Source: AC-32 sp046726435 (GTDB taxonomy: Bacteria; Actinomycetota; Thermoleophilia; Gaiellales; Gaiellaceae). Taken from it: a stretch of 26,874 bases of DNA. The DNA is taken from positions 1 through 26,874 of the forward strand of contig JBKPAM010000030.1 of assembly GCA_046726435.1 (NCBI GenBank). Direction: 5' to 3'. Below the pieces are notes generated by a model. It was not told where the DNA came from and did not search any database. It worked only from the letters and a program-made list of their open reading frames with translations. Position numbers and translations under genes: made by a program. Below are positions 1-7,139 of this stretch, one piece after another; position 1 is the first letter of the stretch, and every line of letters starts with the position of its first letter.

Positions 1-525
1 GCTGGAGGCGGTGCTGGAGACCAGGTCGAGCCGGTAGGACGTGGGGACGCCGTCGAACAGCCGGGTGCCCTCGCCCGCCACGTAGGGGAACAAGGACAGC
101 TGGAGCTCGTCGATCAGGTCGAGCCGCATGAGCGACCGCCAGAGGCTGACGCCACCCCAGACCACGATGTGGCCGTCGCCACCCCGCCTGAGCTTGTCGA
201 TCTCTTCTGCCGTGTCACCGGCGGCGATGGTGGTGTTGGCCCAGTCGGCCGTCCTCAGGGTCCGGGAGAAGACGACCTTGCGCCCGGCGTTCAGGATGTC
301 GGCGAACGGGTGGTCGGTGGCCGTTGTCATGGATTCGGCGATGGCCTCGTAGGCAGTGCGGCCCATGATGTGCGCGTAGGCGCTCTGGAGAAAGTCGAGT
401 TGCGCCGGGTCGTCGGGCTCACGGTTTTCGGGCAGGTCGAAGCAGAACTTCCAAAACTCGGTGCCCTCGTCGGCGAGAAGGCCGTCGAGCGAGTAGTTGA
501 ACACAGTCGCTATCAGCTTCCGCAT
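1..525 (-). CDS. DHFR/RibD-C family reductase, partial (C-terminus outside window)
   Basis: Read on the minus strand this frame begins MRKLIATVFNYSLDG and stays open for 175 codons to the window edge, so the C-terminus is missing. The ATG at 525 has a good ribosome binding site (GGAGGTC, about 6 nt upstream), which fixes the start. The N-terminal beta strand with SLDG, the central HIMGRTAYE segment, the WGGVSLWRSL helix and the late DELQLSLFPYVAGEGTRLF stretch are typical of the dihydrofolate-reductase-like RibD C-terminal fold. That family contains NADPH-dependent reductases, but most single-domain actinobacterial members have no known substrate. A second member lies at 1441-2082 on the same strand; the two differ too much to be a recent duplication. 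Function beyond the family level cannot be assigned. Confidence 0.88.
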   Translation of the reverse strand, partial: MRKLIATVFNYSLDGLLADEGTEFWKFCFDLPENREPDDPAQLDFLQSAYAHIMGRTAYEAIAESMTTATDHPFADILNAGRKVVFSRTLRTADWANTTIAAGDTAEEIDKLRRGGDGHIVVWGGVSLWRSLMRLDLIDELQLSLFPYVAGEGTRLFDGVPTSYRLDLVSSTASS

Positions 526-971
526 GATCAGACCTCCATGGTCTCGGGTCGTCTGGGGACCGTGCTTGCTAGGGAACGCGCCTGCTCCGGGCCGCAGCGC
601 CGCGTGGCCGCGGCGTCTGTGGCCTGTCGCTAGTGCTTCAGACGCCACTGCCGCCCGGAGGTCATCGGTGCCCGGTCAACTGGCCGGTTGCGCGGAAGGC
701 CGAGGGCGCTCACTTGCACGAGCGTACTGTCGCTTGGGAGCGCAGTCAGGGGTAATCGCAACTCTGTAGTTGCGGGGGGTACGGGAAAACGACTTGAATG
801 ATGCGTCGTCGTCCCGGCAAGCCGACCGAGACGCGGAGCGACTTGCCGTCCCACGTGACATCAGTCAGGACGAGGATCAAGGCTACGAGAGCAATCGTGC
901 GAGGGCGGGGCATCGTGCATGAACCCTATTCACGCAATACCGGGCAGAGCCTCAGAGCCGCCGCGCGTACC
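526..971. other. Intergenic stretch without a convincing gene
   Basis: This 446-base gap separates the DHFR-like gene from the small membrane protein gene. It should hold the promoter of the leftward DHFR-like gene, but I see no clear -35/-10 pair. Frames of 60-150 codons here look like GC-driven open frames without family features. The only candidate worth listing is the 55-residue frame at 746-913, given separately. Confidence 0.5.
746..913 (-). CDS. Possible small membrane-anchored or secreted protein, unrecognised
   Basis: An ATG at 913 opens a 55-residue frame ending at TGA 746. It starts MPRPRTIALVALILVL, a short positive N-region followed by a hydrophobic stretch that could be a signal peptide or membrane anchor, and it has one Cys near the C-terminus. 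There is no Shine-Dalgarno-like sequence before the ATG, and third-position GC is lower than in neighbouring genes. It may be a real small protein, a decayed gene end, or chance. I do not recognise a family. Confidence 0.22.
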   Translation of the reverse strand: MPRPRTIALVALILVLTDVTWDGKSLRVSVGLPGRRRIIQVVFPYPPQLQSCDYP

Positions 972-1208
972 TCAGGACGGCTCCGACCTGCGTCGACCCC
1001 ACACGAAGTAAGCGATCGGCACAGCACCGAGTGAGTTGACGAGTGTCACGGCCGCCGCCCACCTCGCCTTCGAGCCGCGAACCTCGCTCGCGGGCCGTCG
1101 CGCAAGGTCGATGAGCGCGGCGATTTTGAGCACGCCCTCGATGGCGGTGGCACCGACGATCAGACGGCGGGTGCGAGGCGAGAGGTCGCTCCACTTCCTC
1201 CTGGTCAC
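972..1208 (-). CDS. Small membrane protein, PLDc_N-like
   Basis: This 78-residue protein starts at a GTG (1208). It reads MTRRKWSDLSPRTRRLIV, then a first hydrophobic segment (about residues 16-35), a basic loop RRPASEVRGSKARW (about 38-51), a second hydrophobic segment (about 52-70) and a final GRRR. The order of helix, RRP..VRGSK.RWA, and hydrophobic segment ending in Y-F-x-x-GRR matches the short actinobacterial proteins related to the phospholipase D nuclease N-terminal membrane domain (PLDc_N). They carry no catalytic HKD motif and have no established function. It would sit in the cytoplasmic membrane with two helices. The ribosome binding site is weak. Family is fairly sure, role unknown. 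Confidence 0.72.
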   Translation of the reverse strand: MTRRKWSDLSPRTRRLIVGATAIEGVLKIAALIDLARRPASEVRGSKARWAAAVTLVNSLGAVPIAYFVWGRRRSEPS

Positions 1209-1217
1209 GACCGCACC

Positions 1218-1400
1218 CTACGCCGGGACGGCCACGGGTGCCCTCGACGGCAATCTCGTCACCGGCTCGATCAGCCACGGGACGAGCGCCACACCGAGGC
1301 CTGTCGGCGGTGACGACTCGCAGACCGCGATCGAGGCGTTCGACACGCCGCGCTCGGCTACCAGGCGCCAGCTGTCTACGCTGCAGCCCGCACCCACCCA
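1218..1400 (-). pseudogene. Possible remnant of a LysR-type regulator C-terminus
   Basis: Downstream of the DHFR-like gene, a minus-strand frame ending at TAG 1218-1220 contains SWRLVAERGVSNASI and, a little later, TGLGVALVPWLIEPV. The pattern of small residues, then G-L-G-V-A-L-V-P, then a helix resembles the end of the LysR substrate-binding domain. There is no helix-turn-helix region and no start within a normal gene length, because the DHFR-like gene occupies the upstream sequence. It is at best a short relic, and chance resemblance is possible. Confidence 0.2.
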
Positions 1401-1440
1401 TGATCGACTCTCACTGACTGCGGCACCTATGCCACGTGCT

Positions 1441-2082
1441 TCAGTCGGCGGTGGCGGGTGCGTACTGCGGGCGCCCGGTGGGCCGGTAGACCTGGATCGT
1501 TACGCCCTTCGAGTCGGCGCGCGAGTCGACCAGGTCTAGCGCGATGTCCGGGCCGGTGTCGGGGAACAGCCGCGTGCCCTGGCCGAGGACCACGGGGACG
1601 ACGAGCAGGATGATCTCGTCGACGAGGTCGTTTTCGAGCAGCCATCGGATCAGGGCACCGCTGCCGTGCACCTGCAGCTCACCCGCCGGCCTGGCTTTCA
1701 GCTCGCCGATAGCAGCCGCGAGGTCACCGGAGAGGACGGTCGTGTCCGCCCAGCGCGGTTCGGTGAGCGTGGTCGATGCGAGGTACTTGGGCTTCGTGTT
1801 CAAGGCAGCTGCGATCGGGTGGTTGCCCGGATCTTCCGCCCCGGCGCGAGCCCGCTCCTCCGCGCCCCAGTAGCCGGCGAAGAGCTCGTAGGTCCGCCGG
1901 CCGAACAGGAACGCGTCGGCGCGCTGGTAGGTCTGGTTGATCAACGTCAGGCTCTCGTCGTCGAACACCCCCATCGCCCACCCGCCGCGCTCGAACCCGT
2001 TCCTGCGGTCCTCATCCGTCGCGCCGCCGTTTCCCTGCATCACTCCATCGACGGTGACTTGCGTCATGGTCGTCAGTTTCAT
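1441..2082 (-). CDS. DHFR/RibD-C family reductase
   Basis: The gene encodes 213 residues from the ATG at 2082, preceded by a strong ribosome binding site (AAAGGAG, about 6 nt away). The frame is open further upstream to 2235, but the RBS and the start of the conserved beta strand (MKLTTMTQVTVDGVMQ) choose 2082. Other family marks are FLFGRRTYELFAGYW in the middle, VHGSGALIRWLLENDLVDE, and VVPVVLGQGTRLFPD near the end, which form the dihydrofolate-reductase-like fold that binds NADPH. Members of this branch are soluble single-domain proteins, often called dihydrofolate reductase family protein, with no proven folate activity. It is longer than the partial paralogue at 1-525 and ends in a short polar tail. 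It appears to be a single-gene transcription unit. Confidence 0.9.
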   Translation of the reverse strand: MKLTTMTQVTVDGVMQGNGGATDEDRRNGFERGGWAMGVFDDESLTLINQTYQRADAFLFGRRTYELFAGYWGAEERARAGAEDPGNHPIAAALNTKPKYLASTTLTEPRWADTTVLSGDLAAAIGELKARPAGELQVHGSGALIRWLLENDLVDEIILLVVPVVLGQGTRLFPDTGPDIALDLVDSRADSKGVTIQVYRPTGRPQYAPATAD

Positions 2083-2240
2083 GGGTTTCTCCTTTCTCTC
2101 GTGGTGGTCCGTCTCGTCATGACCACACCAAGGCGCGGATCTCATCGATCGCAGCAGAGTCCGTCCGGCGGAGCCGAGCTGGAGGATCTGGAATACGAAG
2201 CGAATCAGGATCGCTACCTGCGCCAGCGTGCTCACGCCAA

Positions 2241-2453
2241 CGCGACCGCCTCGAAGCAGCCGTCGCCCGCGACAGCGAACGACTCGGCCGCCTCGTCAAC
2301 GACCTGCTCGGCCTCGCCCGCCTCGAAGCACACCCAACCCGCGCGCTGGTCGACCTCGCAACGATTGCACGCCCACTCCTCGAAGTCGCACACCCTGACC
2401 TCAGGGACATCGGCCGCGGCCACGCCGTGATGCACGAACTACACGCGCACTAG
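2241..2453 (+). pseudogene. Histidine kinase gene fragment, near-copy of part of the kinase at 23450-24727
   Basis: Bases 2241-2393 match 24191-24343 at 149 of 153 positions with no gap, in the same orientation. The segment corresponds to residues 248-298 of the intact kinase, the second helix of the dimerisation domain and the linker after it (RDRLEAAVA, LVNDLLGLARLEAH). The kinase reading frame is kept and runs on to a TAG at 2451-2453 through unrelated codons. The H-box, ATP-binding domain and N-terminal half are absent, so it cannot make a working kinase. Of the four differences two are silent and two change a residue (Ser to Thr, Asp to Val). It fills most of the 448-base gap between the DHFR-like and NTF2-like genes; the rest of that gap shows nothing clear. 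Confidence 0.8.
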
Positions 2454-2530
2454 CAGCGGCCACGGTCCGGGAACTTCGAAGGAACCCAGAGGTAACACCA
2501 GTGAGGGCACACGCCTCGGTTCCCTTTCGT

Positions 2531-2833
2531 TCACTGCGCCGAGCCTGGAGTGTGTTGCCACATGTCGTTGACGATCTTCCATCCGGCGGACGTCCGCGCC
2601 AGATGGAGGTACTCGGTGTACACCGCTGAGCGGACCGTCACGTTGGCAAGGTCACCAAGCACGTCCTCGACCTCGATCTCGATGCGGAGGTTCCCCGGGC
2701 TCTCGCCCTTCCCGCCCCCGCGCGCCGTGGCCTCGATCATCCGCTCGGCTGAGATCGTCCGGAGCGTCTCTCTCTGGGAAGGGTCGTTTTCGAGCGAGCG
2801 CTTGATGAGCTGGGGATGCAGCGCGCGTTCCAT
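2531..2833 (-). CDS. NTF2-like / putative lumazine-binding domain protein, 5' end uncertain
   Basis: From the ATG at 2833 the frame encodes 100 residues, starting MERALHPQLIKRSL and containing SAERMIEATARGGGK, and YLHLARTSAGWKIVNDMW near the end. This is the pattern of the small SnoaL/NTF2-fold proteins annotated as putative lumazine-binding (Lumazine_bd_2). The open frame continues upstream to 2944 and still matches the family (ERAAIERTVLDYFEGWFDGD just before the Met), so the natural protein is about 25-35 residues longer. Between 2834 and 2944 there is no in-frame ATG, GTG or TTG. Either a start codon was lost, a frameshift separates this segment from the ATG at 2949 that overlaps the DUF1326 stop, or an unusual start is used. 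It is the last gene of the cupin-DUF1326 group. No enzymatic role can be stated. Confidence 0.75.
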   Translation of the reverse strand: MERALHPQLIKRSLENDPSQRETLRTISAERMIEATARGGGKGESPGNLRIEIEVEDVLGDLANVTVRSAVYTEYLHLARTSAGWKIVNDMWQHTPGSAQ

Positions 2834-2944
2834 GCGGACCGGATCGCCGTCGAACCACCCCTCGAAGTAGTCGAGAACGGTTCGTTCGATCGCGGCGCGC
2901 TCAGTATCCGGGTCCCCGCGAGCCAGTACACGACGATATTCCGC

Positions 2945-3268
2945 TCACGCATCGACCGCCGCCCCGATGGACAGTCGTGCATTGTGACCATCGAGATCGA
3001 TCCGAATCGGCGACTTCTCGATGGCGCTGACCTCCCCAATCAGCGTCGCCAATTCGGCGAACGCGCCGCCGAGCTGTCCCGTGACGAGCTTGAGGAGTGC
3101 ATCGTGCTGCACGGGCGTCGCACGCTCGTCGATGTGAATCACTGCCCGCCACCTCGTTGCGCTGTCGGCGGTGGAGGCCAAGAGGGCGGCGCCCAACCCG
3201 CCGACGTCCACCCCCTCGATCCTCCCGTCATCAACTCTCCAGGCCAGGGTCCAGGAACTGACCGTCAC
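2945..3268 (-). CDS. Short DUF1326-like protein
   Basis: The GTG at 3268 overlaps the stop of the upstream cupin gene in a GTGA arrangement, which suggests translational coupling. The 107-residue product has the DUF1326 pattern: SWTLAWRVDDGRIEGVDVGGL at the start (in two parts around VDDGR), then HIDERATPVQHDALLKL, then VTGQLGGAFAELATLIGEV, and a final beta-rich segment. Full-length DUF1326 proteins are about 200 residues and begin with a Cys-rich motif (C-N-C near the N-terminus, then C-P-C). That part is missing here and the upstream DNA is occupied by the cupin gene, so this is a short form or a truncated gene. Function of the family is unknown. It ends at TGA 2945 in the same frame as the next gene. 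Confidence 0.72.
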   Translation of the reverse strand: MTVSSWTLAWRVDDGRIEGVDVGGLGAALLASTADSATRWRAVIHIDERATPVQHDALLKLVTGQLGGAFAELATLIGEVSAIEKSPIRIDLDGHNARLSIGAAVDA

Positions 3269-3714
3269 GCCGGACAGTTCGCAGGTGTTGATGCCGGTGC
3301 GTTCGGCTGCGCTCCAGGGGGAACACCGAGGTAGGTGGCGTAGAGCGTCACCGGCTTCGTCCCGTCGTTGCGGGCGAGGTGGACGTGGTTGCGCGGCTCG
3401 ACGAAACCTTGCCCACGAGAGAACCGCTTCGGCCCGCAGTTCGGGTACCTGCTGTCGTAGAGCGTGAGAGTGCCCGACGTGACTGCGACGGCGACGTACG
3501 CCGGGTGCGAATGCCAGCCGAAGCTGCCGCCGGGTGGAACCTTCACCTTGACCACCATCAGGTCGGCGGGCTTCTTCACGGAGATCTTGTACGACTGGTG
3601 CAAGGTCGCGAGAGCGACCGGTGTCGCCGTGATCAGCGGTTGCCCGGCTCCGAAGGCCGTCGTGGCGGCGACGATTGCGAAGAGCGCGAACGACGTGGCT
3701 GCAAGGAGCTTCAT
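3265..3714 (-). CDS. Secreted cupin-domain protein
   Basis: A 149-residue protein starts at ATG 3714 with a GAAAGGAT ribosome binding site. Residues 1-23 (MKLLAATSFALFAIVAATTAF) form a Sec signal peptide, so the protein is exported. The rest is a single cupin barrel: the first motif is G-S-F-G-W-H-S-H-P with two histidines, and the second contains EPRNHVHLARN; these His residues are the likely metal ligands. Two further cysteines (PNCGPK and the C-terminal PANCPA) could form a disulfide outside the cell. The C-terminal LGVPPG...NCPA ending is usual for this subfamily, so the gene is complete. It heads the group cupin, DUF1326, NTF2-like, with a 4-base overlap to the second gene. Substrate unknown. 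Confidence 0.85.
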   Translation of the reverse strand: MKLLAATSFALFAIVAATTAFGAGQPLITATPVALATLHQSYKISVKKPADLMVVKVKVPPGGSFGWHSHPAYVAVAVTSGTLTLYDSRYPNCGPKRFSRGQGFVEPRNHVHLARNDGTKPVTLYATYLGVPPGAQPNAPASTPANCPA

Positions 3715-3843
3715 GTCGATCCTTTCGGAGATGTCGTTCCAAACGCTAGGACTCATGCGCCGGCGCGTCTTCGGCGACACCACCCAATCTCGCGGTCGGT
3801 CGAGCGCAGCTCTGTCGGGCAGCACGCAGTCCCCCGGAAAGCG

Positions 3844-5007
3844 CTAGAGCGTTCCGGAGAGCTGACTCACCCGCGCGGCGACCGCCGCCCTCGCCGCCTT
3901 CCCGGAGAGGCCGAGCTTCCTGTACACGTTGGACAGGTGCCGTTCGACCGTGCGAGTGCTGAGGTAGAGACGGGCCGCGATCTCCTCATTGCTCAATCCA
4001 TCCGCCACGAGCTCGAGGACCTGAAGCTCTCGCCCGCTCAGTGCGTCGAGCTCGGTACCTGACCGCCAGGTGGGGATCCCGAGGAAGCCTCGAAGCTCGA
4101 CGAGGAACGTCTGCCAGGCGGGCTCCTCGGTGAGGAAGACGTGATTTCGTCCCTCGAGCGGGACGAAGCGTGCGTTCGGAACGGCAGTGGCGAGACGCCT
4201 GCCCTCAGCAAACGGAATCATCTGGTCGTCGCGGGCGTGGAAGACGATCGTCGGTGCCCGCACACGCGGGGCCAGATCGGTGACGTCGATCCTGCGGAAG
4301 GCCTTGCTGAAGCGGAGTGCGTTCTCGGGCGACGCCGAGATCCGCTGGAGCTCGTCGATCCAGTCCATGACCTCAGGCGTCGCGCCCGGTACGAGCAGCG
4401 TCGTGAACACGTGGCGGAAGACGGGATTTGCTTGGCCCCAGCCGATCTTGATCAGCGAGTCGAGCGCCTCGCTCTCTTCGCGGTCTGTCGCCGTGGGCTC
4501 GTTCCCGCCCAGGTAGCCGCCGCACAAGACGAGGTGGCTGACCCGCTCCGGGTGCCGAACGCCGTAGGCGATCGCGATCTGCGCACCCTGCGAGAGACCG
4601 AGCAGCGTGAAACGGTCGACGCCGGCGGCGTCAACCACCGCCTCGAGGTCTGCCACCCACGCGTCGAGCGAGTAGTCCTCGACCTCCCAGTCAGAGAGCC
4701 CAGTTCCGCGCTCGTCGTAGCGGATGACCTGGTTGGTCTCGCCGAGCGCTTCCAGCCATGGCCGCCACAGCGGGCTCTTCCAGTCGAACTCGAGGTGCGT
4801 GAGCCAGTTCGGCGCCTTGACAATCGGCGGGCCCCTCCCGTGGGAGGCATAGGCGAGACGCACTCCGTCGGGTGCTGCACAAAACCGAATCTCCTGTTCC
4901 AACGCGTGAATCGTACGAGTGCCGGCACGCGCGGCGAGCCCGCCAGGCGCGCCGGGTCTCAATGAAGTGTCATTCGTTGACGCACCCTCGGACCTCGTGG
5001 CAGCCAA
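3844..5007 (-). CDS. Alpha/beta-hydrolase fused to a LuxR-type DNA-binding domain
   Basis: This 387-residue protein joins an alpha/beta-hydrolase (about residues 36-310) to a C-terminal LuxR helix-turn-helix (about 322-380). The hydrolase keeps its catalytic triad: Ser139 in the nucleophile elbow GLSQG, an Asp at 260/261 in FHARDDQMIPF and His289 in EGRNHVFL. The HTH has the usual LSGRELQVLELVADGLSNEE and VERHLSNVYRKLGL segments. The two parts together suggest a transcription factor that senses a small ester- or lactone-like ligand, or a hydrolase that controls its own pathway; this is inference. The family match begins at EQEIRFCAAPDGVR, so the TTG at 4902 is a real alternative to the TTG at 5007. 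Neither has a clear ribosome binding site. The gene stands alone, so its target is not evident. Confidence 0.86.
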   Translation of the reverse strand: MAATRSEGASTNDTSLRPGAPGGLAARAGTRTIHALEQEIRFCAAPDGVRLAYASHGRGPPIVKAPNWLTHLEFDWKSPLWRPWLEALGETNQVIRYDERGTGLSDWEVEDYSLDAWVADLEAVVDAAGVDRFTLLGLSQGAQIAIAYGVRHPERVSHLVLCGGYLGGNEPTATDREESEALDSLIKIGWGQANPVFRHVFTTLLVPGATPEVMDWIDELQRISASPENALRFSKAFRRIDVTDLAPRVRAPTIVFHARDDQMIPFAEGRRLATAVPNARFVPLEGRNHVFLTEEPAWQTFLVELRGFLGIPTWRSGTELDALSGRELQVLELVADGLSNEEIAARLYLSTRTVERHLSNVYRKLGLSGKAARAAVAARVSQLSGTL

Positions 5008-5147
5008 AAGTCGTCAGGGTCCGACCGAGGCCGCCGCCCGAGGCCTGGAACTGGCCTGCTGCCTCTCTAACCGCTCGAGTAACAAGACCCTAAGAATCGG
5101 AGCGCGGTGCCAACTCATCGGCCGATCGTGCGTCTTTTGTTCTTCGC

Positions 5148-6374
5148 ATGAGTGCTGCCTCGACCATGGACCGACAGGAGACGATTGACGCCGCGATGAC
5201 CGACACGGCATCGCGTCAGCGCGTGCGCACCGGCTGGGCGTGGCTCGCGGGGGGCGACGGCTTCGTCCTCCGGATGGTGCCCAGCGAAGCGAGTTTCCTC
5301 AACGGGCTGGGTATGTGGGTCGCCGGGATGGCGGTCGTCAGCGGCTTCGGGATGACGGTCGCTGCCAGCCAGTGGTGGAGTACGTCGATCACGAGCGTTC
5401 TGTGGGTGCTCCCGCCCTGGGCCGTCCTCTACTGCCTGATCGAGCGCCTGGTCCTGAAGAGCTTCGGCACGAGCTGGTCATGGAACCTGGTGCTCACGAT
5501 CCCGCGCCTCGCGCTCTCGCTCGCGATCGCGCTCGTGATCGGGCTCCCGATGGCGCAGGTGATCTACAGCGGCTCGATCAACGACGAGCTGAGCAAGACG
5601 ACGACGGCGCGGATCCACGAGACGACGAACCAGATCACGCGGACCTACGACGCAAAGATCGCAGCGGCGCAGAAGGAGATCGCCGCCGCGCAGGCCAGAG
5701 AGGCGAGCCTCCAGCGGCAGGTCACAAACAGCCGCTTCCTTGCCGACTGCGAGGCAGGTCTTGCGAGCTGCTCACAGACCCACAAGCTCGGCCGCGGGCC
5801 CTACTACAAGCGAGACGCCGGCCGGGCGGCCGCCGCCGTGGCGGAGCTGAAGCGCGCCGGACCCCAGATTGCCGCGACGATCGCCGCAAACCGCCGCAAG
5901 ATCGCGGTCTGGAGGGCCGCCGAGAGCAGCCAGATCGCGAACCGGGTCGCCACGATCAAGGCCGACCGCGACTTCCTCGCCCGCCAGGCGGCGCTCGACC
6001 GCGTCGAGAAGGCGAGCCCGTCCGTGAAGAAGTACGTCGAGTTCTTCCTTGCGTTCCTGATCGCGATCGACCTGGTCGCGCTCATGCTCAAGCTCACACA
6101 TCTCTTCAGCACCGGCGGCGCCTACGAGCGGAGCGCTGCCGCGCTCCGGGCGAACGACCTCGTCGAGGTGCACCGCCTCCAGGAGCGCGCCAACGTCCTC
6201 ACCCGCCGCATCACGCTCCAGGCGCGGGCCCAGGAGGAGGCCGATGAGCTCAGGATTCGGGCCGAGATCTCACGCCAGCCTGAGCTCGAGAGCGATGAGC
6301 TCAGGCTGAACGAGCACCCGAGCCGCCGCCCATCGCTCGGCGGCCCAGCGACCGCCACGCCGCTCGGCGACTAA
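5148..6374 (+). CDS. DUF4407 family membrane protein
   Basis: The product has up to 408 residues. It contains three hydrophobic segments in the first third (about 50-75, 80-105 and 115-142), a long polar and mostly helical middle (about 145-300) rich in Ala, Gln and Lys with coiled-coil character, a fourth hydrophobic segment (about 300-325, KYVEFFLAFLIAIDLVALML) and a charged C-terminal tail. This layout and the SWSWNLVLTIPRLALSL stretch fit DUF4407. The family is membrane bound and uncharacterised. The start is uncertain: ATG codons at 5148, 5166 and 5196 are all in frame and none has a convincing ribosome binding site. The gene is single, followed by a hairpin and a convergent TetR gene. 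Confidence 0.8.
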   Translation: MSAASTMDRQETIDAAMTDTASRQRVRTGWAWLAGGDGFVLRMVPSEASFLNGLGMWVAGMAVVSGFGMTVAASQWWSTSITSVLWVLPPWAVLYCLIERLVLKSFGTSWSWNLVLTIPRLALSLAIALVIGLPMAQVIYSGSINDELSKTTTARIHETTNQITRTYDAKIAAAQKEIAAAQAREASLQRQVTNSRFLADCEAGLASCSQTHKLGRGPYYKRDAGRAAAAVAELKRAGPQIAATIAANRRKIAVWRAAESSQIANRVATIKADRDFLARQAALDRVEKASPSVKKYVEFFLAFLIAIDLVALMLKLTHLFSTGGAYERSAAALRANDLVEVHRLQERANVLTRRITLQARAQEEADELRIRAEISRQPELESDELRLNEHPSRRPSLGGPATATPLGD

Positions 6375-6417
6375 CGACCAGCAGCCGATCGTGTAACACG
6401 CTCGCCGAGCTCGAGGA

Positions 6418-6444
6418 GACGGCCTCACGGGCTACGAGGCCGTC
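6418..6444. terminator. Hairpin between convergent genes
   Basis: GACGGCCTC and GAGGCCGTC form a perfect 9-bp stem around a 9-base loop, placed between the end of the DUF4407 gene (6374) and the end of the TetR gene (6482). There is no run of T on either side, so it would be a stem-only terminator that could serve both strands. Confidence 0.5.
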
Positions 6445-6481
6445 GCCGCAGGCTGGCCGGCGCCGACTGCACGGGGCCATC

Positions 6482-7078
6482 CTACGACGCTGCCTGCGCT
6501 TGGATCTCGCCGCCGACCGCGCGCCAGACGAGTGCCGCGGTGCGCTCGGGCCAGCGGTGTGGTGGCGGCGAGCCGGCGAGTGCGCGTGCGTACCAGGAGC
6601 CGGTGCCGAGCGTGACGGCGATGTCGAGGTCGGCGTCCTCATCGATCAGGCCCTGGGCGCGCGCCCGCTCCAGGATCGCGCGCAGCCGCTGACGACGGGG
6701 CGCGATGACGCGCTCTTGGTAGCGAGCACGTACTCCCGGATCGATGCCGTCCTGAAGCATCGTCCCCACCAACGACATCCTCCCCGGCAGCGACACACCG
6801 TCTTGAAAGTTCGCGAGCTCAGCAATGAGGTCGCGATACGGGTCGTCGGAATCAACTGCGCCGGCCGCCTCATCGGCTGCCCGCTGCAGAGCTGCGGCGG
6901 CGAGGCTGGCCTTCGTCGGCCAGCGCCGGTAGACGGCCTGCCGAGTCGTGTCGGCGCCGTGGGCGATGGCCGCAATCGACATCGCCTCGTAACCGGACGC
7001 CGCGAGCTGCTGGCCCGCGACCGCCAGCACGCGCTCGTCGATGCCTCGATCTCGCTTCCGTCCGCGCGTCTCTCTCAT
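6482..7078 (-). CDS. TetR-family transcriptional regulator
   Basis: The gene encodes 198 residues from ATG 7078 (AGAGGTT upstream as ribosome binding site). Residues about 12-60 form the TetR helix-turn-helix: DERVLAVAGQQLAASGYEAM, then IAAIAHGADTTRQAVYRRWP and KASLAAAALQ. The remainder is the helical ligand-binding and dimerisation domain, which includes the SLPGRMSLVGTMLQDG segment and an ERVIAPRRQRL segment common in this type. An 18-bp perfect palindrome lies 13 bases upstream of its start, between it and the divergent monooxygenase-like gene. The simplest reading is that this protein represses itself and the divergent gene, released by an unknown ligand. Some open frame exists upstream of 7078 but would run through the operator. 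Confidence 0.92.
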   Translation of the reverse strand: MRETRGRKRDRGIDERVLAVAGQQLAASGYEAMSIAAIAHGADTTRQAVYRRWPTKASLAAAALQRAADEAAGAVDSDDPYRDLIAELANFQDGVSLPGRMSLVGTMLQDGIDPGVRARYQERVIAPRRQRLRAILERARAQGLIDEDADLDIAVTLGTGSWYARALAGSPPPHRWPERTAALVWRAVGGEIQAQAAS

Positions 7079-7090
7079 GCAACCTCTTTT

Positions 7091-7108
7091 CGATACATAT
7101 ATGTATCG
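7091..7108. promoter_or_regulatory. 18-bp palindrome, probable TetR operator
   Basis: CGATACATATATGTATCG is identical to its reverse complement. It lies in the 61-base gap between the divergent starts at 7078 and 7140 and is much more AT-rich than its surroundings. Its size and position are typical for a TetR-family operator controlling both genes. Confidence 0.75.
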
Positions 7109-7139
7109 TATTTGTCTCTTCCGACGGAAGGAGCTGAAG

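Noticed and set aside
2083..2235. N-terminal extension of the second DHFR-like gene
   Set aside because: The Met at 2082 has a strong ribosome binding site and begins the conserved strand; the extension overlaps the promoter region and has no family match.
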